Below, in pieces: positions 59,799 to 64,000 of a stretch of DNA of 64,000 bases. A program made the translations under genes and the position numbers. Where the stretch lies: NCBI GenBank assembly GCA_965153455.1, contig OZ234503.1, positions 10,793,118 through 10,857,117 on the forward strand. Reading direction: 5' to 3'. Every line of letters begins with the position of its first letter. Position 1 is the first letter of the stretch. The notes beneath the pieces were generated by a model, which ran no database searches, was not told the origin of the DNA, and was given only the letters and a program-made list of their open reading frames with translations. Origin of the DNA: Sphagnum compactum. Its lineage: Eukaryota; Bryophyta; Sphagnopsida; Sphagnales.

Positions 59799-62700
59799 TA
59801 AAAATGTATGTCTTTTGCACATTTTGATTATAATGTCAGATTTGACTAATAGTAAAAAAAATTGCTTTAGTCAATGAACAAGTAAAAAAAAACCATTTCA
59901 ATAAAAAACCCTTGCTTCCAATAAAAAGACCATTTTTTTGGTCAAAATAAACAGAACAGTCAAGCTTCATGGCTTGAAAAGCCATGATTTCATGTAATTG
60001 ATGATTTAAATTGATTACTCAACTCAATTGAAGGAATTTCAATTATGGTTGTAGGCACCCACTAATATTGTTGAGATGGTTTAATTGAGTTGCTTGTCTT
60101 GAAAGTTAAGGATGGAATGATTTAAACTTGGGTTTAGAAAAAAGATTATAGAAAGTGGGTGTGTTTTTGAAATGATGATAGAGGAAATGATTAATTAATT
60201 AATTTGCAAGGTAGTTTGGAGGAAGTCATATAACAACTAAACGTTTAGTTCTAGAAAAATGTTCAATGAGGTAGAAATGCGATCAATGTAATTATGCATA
60301 AAAGTTTACAATGAATCTTCCATCCAAGTACTATAATGAACATTGTAATTGGATTGGACTATGCATGGTATTGGGATTGTGTGCAAAAAAGTGGAAGGTG
60401 ATGGTTAGATAAATCCACATTGTAAGGGGTGGCAATGCATCTAACCTTTCCATTTTGTTGTTATATTTTCAATTTTAAAAAATATTTTATACAACTAGCT
60501 CTAATAAAAATATATTCTATTGCAAAATGGGATTGATGACAAAATGGTGAAGTTTTTGAAAATTACATTAGAATTGAAACATTAATATATTGATTACAAG
60601 TGTTCTTGAATAGAACGACACTTCTAATACTTGTGCCAAATCAAAAAAATAGTTGTAACAAAAAACCAAATTCATTTCATGCCCCCATTTGGTGAAATGG
60701 CTGTAAGGCATCAATGTTCATGAAAAGATATCTTGTGTAATTAGACCAACTTGGAGTCTATGGCAACATCAAAGAATAGGAAGTTGTTTAAAATTTTAAA
60801 CAATTCACCTCCTAATTATATAGGCTTTGATTGAGGCTTATTTTAGGTCTTCTTCATTTGTCATGGATTTCACAACCTCCACATGTTTTCTTCTTTCCCT
60901 TTCTCAACTTGTCATTTCAATTTTGGTAAAGATGTTAGTAATTTAGTTTGAAAATGAACTCAATGTCATGCAAGCAACAATGTGAAGGAGTGATAAAACC
61001 TTGGGAGACATATTTTTTGGCAATGGAGCTCTAGAAGGATATTTTTGACAAGGTTTTTCTACCTTTGATTCATGTTGACATCTCTTGCACCAAGCAATCC
61101 TTAGTCTTGATATAAACTTTATTAAAAAAGAATGCATCTAGTTTTGGACTATGAGTAAGTTGTGTTTGTTGAATAAGTCTTCCATTTTTATACCATAACA
61201 CATCTAAAGGTAACCCTAAATAAAAAGGTTATGAATCTCCTCATTCTCATTTTGTAGAGATTGAAATGCACAAGGTACTTGAATAGTCCTTTTCTTTGTG
61301 TAGAGAGACTTCTTGTGAAACCCATCATCAAATTCAATTTTGCTTCCATACATTGAGGCCTTCACTCAAGTTTTGGCATCATTAGACTCACCAACATCTT
61401 CTCATAGGGAGAGACATGCATATGCGTACTAGTTCTAAGGCTAGTTTAAGCCAAAGGGTGTCGGTTCAAGTCTGGTTCAAAAGAACCAAAACTCCAAAGG
61501 TTTAACACTGCAAACATAGAAAATGTTTCAACAATGGTTCTCACTATCCAATTGCTCTTCCTTTCAACTACACTCAGACAATCATCAAGAATATGTTGAT
61601 GGATATGTTCACTACACTCAATCATAGCCAGGGATGCTTGTCCCACCTACACGCAAGTCCGGTAGCAACTGATGAAAGGAGTTGATTAACATTTAGGGTC
61701 CTAAAAGTAGTACTAGTGGAGTCCATCAGGCTTTGGATTTGTTGATAGATTTAATGTCACAGGACTTTGACAAGTTTTCCATAGTTTTCACCAAGAATGT
61801 GTTTTCTTGAGTGAATGTCCTTCCTTTAGACATTCTTTAAAGCAGTTGCACTAAACCCTAAACCCTAAATCCTCAAACCTATGATCAGACTCTTGTGAAT
61901 GCTGTGGACAACAAATCCCACAAAAGTTTTTCTAAAATTTGTGTTCTGGCCTGCTATGAACTTCAAGAAATGGTCAATGCAACCACAAAAGGGACTTCCT
62001 GGATGTAACAGACATGCCTAATTTCTAGAAAACTTGGCATTCTAAAAAAATCATATGCCTAATACATACTATAATGTATTCATTTCCTTGTAAAAAGTTT
62101 GATTCTCATCTTACACTTTGATGCCTAATTGCCTTTCCTCAACCTACCTATAACCATCGTACTTACCACCTTTGTTCCAAGGTGTGCAAGTGATCTTTTC
62201 CTAGCCTACCACCAGGAGTCATTCCACATGCTTTTCCAAATTCTTTTCAAGCAATCACCCTTTGACAGGCCAATTCTAGATTAAGGACTAGCAAAGGGTT
62301 TTGATGCCTCCCAAATGGTTGATAGTCCTTTATGGTCCTAAAAGAGATACTAGAAGGTTTCAAATAGGTTTTCACCAATGTCCCCACCACCCACCAATGC
62401 ACTGCTCACAAAAAACAATTGCCAACTCGATCAGCATTTTAAGAGAACTTAAGGCCCAACAAAAGAGTGTACCCAAATCTCCACCACAAACCATCATATT
62501 CGTTCCAAGGTATGTTAGCTATGTCTTTGGTGTTTTCAAGGTTCCTCTTTCTCTCTTTCAACAGCTCAAACATAAACAGTTTGATACTTTTGGGCAATTG
62601 CAAACGTGTGAGCTGTTAAGAATTTTGGAAAGAACAAAAACCAGCCGTACAATCATCCCATCTCTCATTTTGCAAGGTACTCCAGATCTTCAAGTGGGCA

Positions 62701-63400
62701 ACATGCATACATCCTAGCAATGAAGTTCTTGGGATGTATTGTGAAATTCTAAAAACTTGTTCAAAACCATGTTCAATTTTAGACACTATTATGCCAACCC
62801 ATGAAAGCTATACAAGTAATGTTTCACATACTTCTTGGATTAGAGACTAGACATGTTTCACATACTTGGATCAGAGACCTTAATTTATATGACTTAGTCA
62901 TAAATTCAAAGTAAGTAGACCAGTAAAGAGCTGTGTACCTGTTATTTAGCAACAAGATGTGCAGCATTTCTACAACACATGCCACAGCATTTTCCACAAG
63001 CAGCCCCTGGATGCACAACAGGAAGACAGTTAAAATTTTGTGGCAGCATTGGATTGGACAAAGATGTTTGAGATTTTGGATTGTCCATTTTATCCATAGG
63101 AGCTGTGGCAATGAAATCAAAACAAAGAAGAGGTCACCATACCTGAGCTTCAGATCATTTGAAAAAGCATGATCACTTCATACATTTCCCCCCATGCCTG
63201 TGATGCAGCAGAATGCATCTCTTGCATCATCTCATGTTCCCTCTGTTTCTCATCTTTATTTTTCTCACTCTTTCACCTGGAAAGATATTATCAAAAATAT
63301 ATCTATGAGATTGCAGAGAAATCTGGACAAACCACACTACGAAGGCAACATAGCACTGACTTCCGCAATCATATAACCTGAGAGTTGCTCACAAAGTAGA
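59799..63400. other. AT-rich desert, no gene supported
   Basis: Composition becomes less extreme after about 61.3 kb. A telomere-like CTAAACCCTAAACCCTAAAT lies at 61852-61871. The open frame at 62301-62717 (138 codons) shows no domain I recognise and I do not call it. Confidence 0.5.
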
Positions 63401-63478
63401 TGAAGTCAGTGGGTAGTCATGGCCTCTCATACACAAATAGCATTAAGAACAAGCTGCCATGACTACCCACTGACTTCA
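63401..63478. repeat. Perfect 23-bp inverted repeat with 32-base loop
   Basis: The arm at 63401-63423 (begins TGAAGTCAGTGGG) is exactly complementary to 63456-63478 (ends CCCACTGACTTCA). The loop is 63424-63455. Right-arm sequence plus its flank also resembles segments near 24915 and 16812. Confidence 0.9.
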
Positions 63479-64000
63479 ATGAGCTCCTGACCATGGCTGT
63501 AAATAAGCATGTACAGAAATAATCTGCCAAAAACTTTGGGAAAGACATCAAATTCAAATCTACAAATCATGTTCAACAGTTCATACAAAAATCACAAGCT
63601 GATGTCATATGAACGTATGAATGGTTTTACCAGACAATCTTACCAGAACTGCATTGAGCTTGTGCAAAATCCTTGTGCAAGTCAAGACTGAATTTAAACT
63701 GAGTACAAAACTGAGCATTCTGTACCAAAACATGCTGTTTTTCAATAGCATGGTGTCCTAATGATGAACTTATCATCAGATATCATCAACAGCAACAATT
63801 TCTCTAATAAACGGTCAGACATCAATCATCACTACATATTACACTTTCTGTGTGTCCAGAAAATGAATCTGAACAACCCATTTCTCATTTGCTTGCTTGC
63901 TTGCATGCATGCATGGATCACTGTAATGGTTGTCACCTTAACTAGCAATAACTCTGTAACTCCTTCACAATACTGTAAGTACTTGTTCAACAATTGTGGA
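63479..64000. other. End of window, no gene seen
   Basis: Moderate composition with a (TTGC)n/(ATGC)n run near 63891-63914. A gene could begin beyond the window edge; nothing here shows one. Confidence 0.5.

Noticed and set aside
61425-61490. GGTTCAAGTCTGGTTC resembling a tRNA T-loop/B box
   Set aside because: No cloverleaf forms: the T-stem arms and the acceptor stem do not pair, and no anticodon arm is evident.
62301-62717. 138-codon plus-strand open frame
   Set aside because: No domain, no conserved motif, and no splice or promoter context that supports a gene.
1-64000. CRISPR arrays, prokaryotic operons, rRNA genes
   Set aside because: None fits a plant nuclear region; the direct repeats are contiguous minisatellites without spacer structure, and no rRNA sequence was recognised.

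Overview
This is nuclear DNA of a plant. The proteins are plant-type (an eIF3c whose first coding exon reads MESRFWTHQ, a chloroplast-type PPR protein, MBP2C-like and CID7-like proteins, a plant BLOS2). Genes have GT-AG introns, and TTTAGGG-type motifs recur near gene starts. I cannot fix the species. Spliced PPR coding sequence and long AT-rich deserts would fit a non-flowering land plant, but that is only an impression.

The window alternates between gene islands and AT-rich deserts. Desert 1 (about 1-7,000) holds a broken coding sequence of unknown family (about 611-2,240, minus strand), two minisatellites beside it, a purine-rich tract and no intact gene. Island 1 (about 7,000-27,700) holds an F-box gene (minus), a spliced PPR gene resembling LPE1 (plus), the complete eIF3c gene (minus, three coding exons) and a putative Myb/SANT-like plus SHOCT-like gene (minus) with a possible distant promoter near 27.7 kb. 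Desert 2 (about 28,000-35,900) shows only repeats and fold-back structures. Island 2 (about 35,900-54,000) holds a CENP-V/GFA-domain gene (plus), an MBP2C-like coiled-coil gene (minus), BLOS2 (plus) and a CID7-type gene with PAM2, CUE, DUF1771 and SMR domains (plus, five coding exons). A 2.5 kb desert-like insert with a 42-bp minisatellite separates BLOS2 from CID7. Desert 3 (about 54,000-64,000) holds a short non-autonomous CACTA transposon with intact ends and target duplication, and a perfect 23-bp hairpin.

The genes are ordinary housekeeping or organelle-related loci and do not form a pathway. Two deal with cytosolic translation or mRNA (eIF3c, CID7), one probably with chloroplast RNA (PPR), one with endosomal sorting (BLOS2), one with microtubules and plasmodesmata (MBP2C) and one with ubiquitin ligation (F-box). 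F-box/PPR and MBP2C/BLOS2 are head-to-head pairs, and PPR/eIF3c are convergent. I did not find a convincing new multi-gene system. The items most worth a second look are the unidentified broken gene at the left end, the CACTA element, the hairpins at 31.3 and 63.4 kb, and the Myb/SANT-SHOCT architecture.
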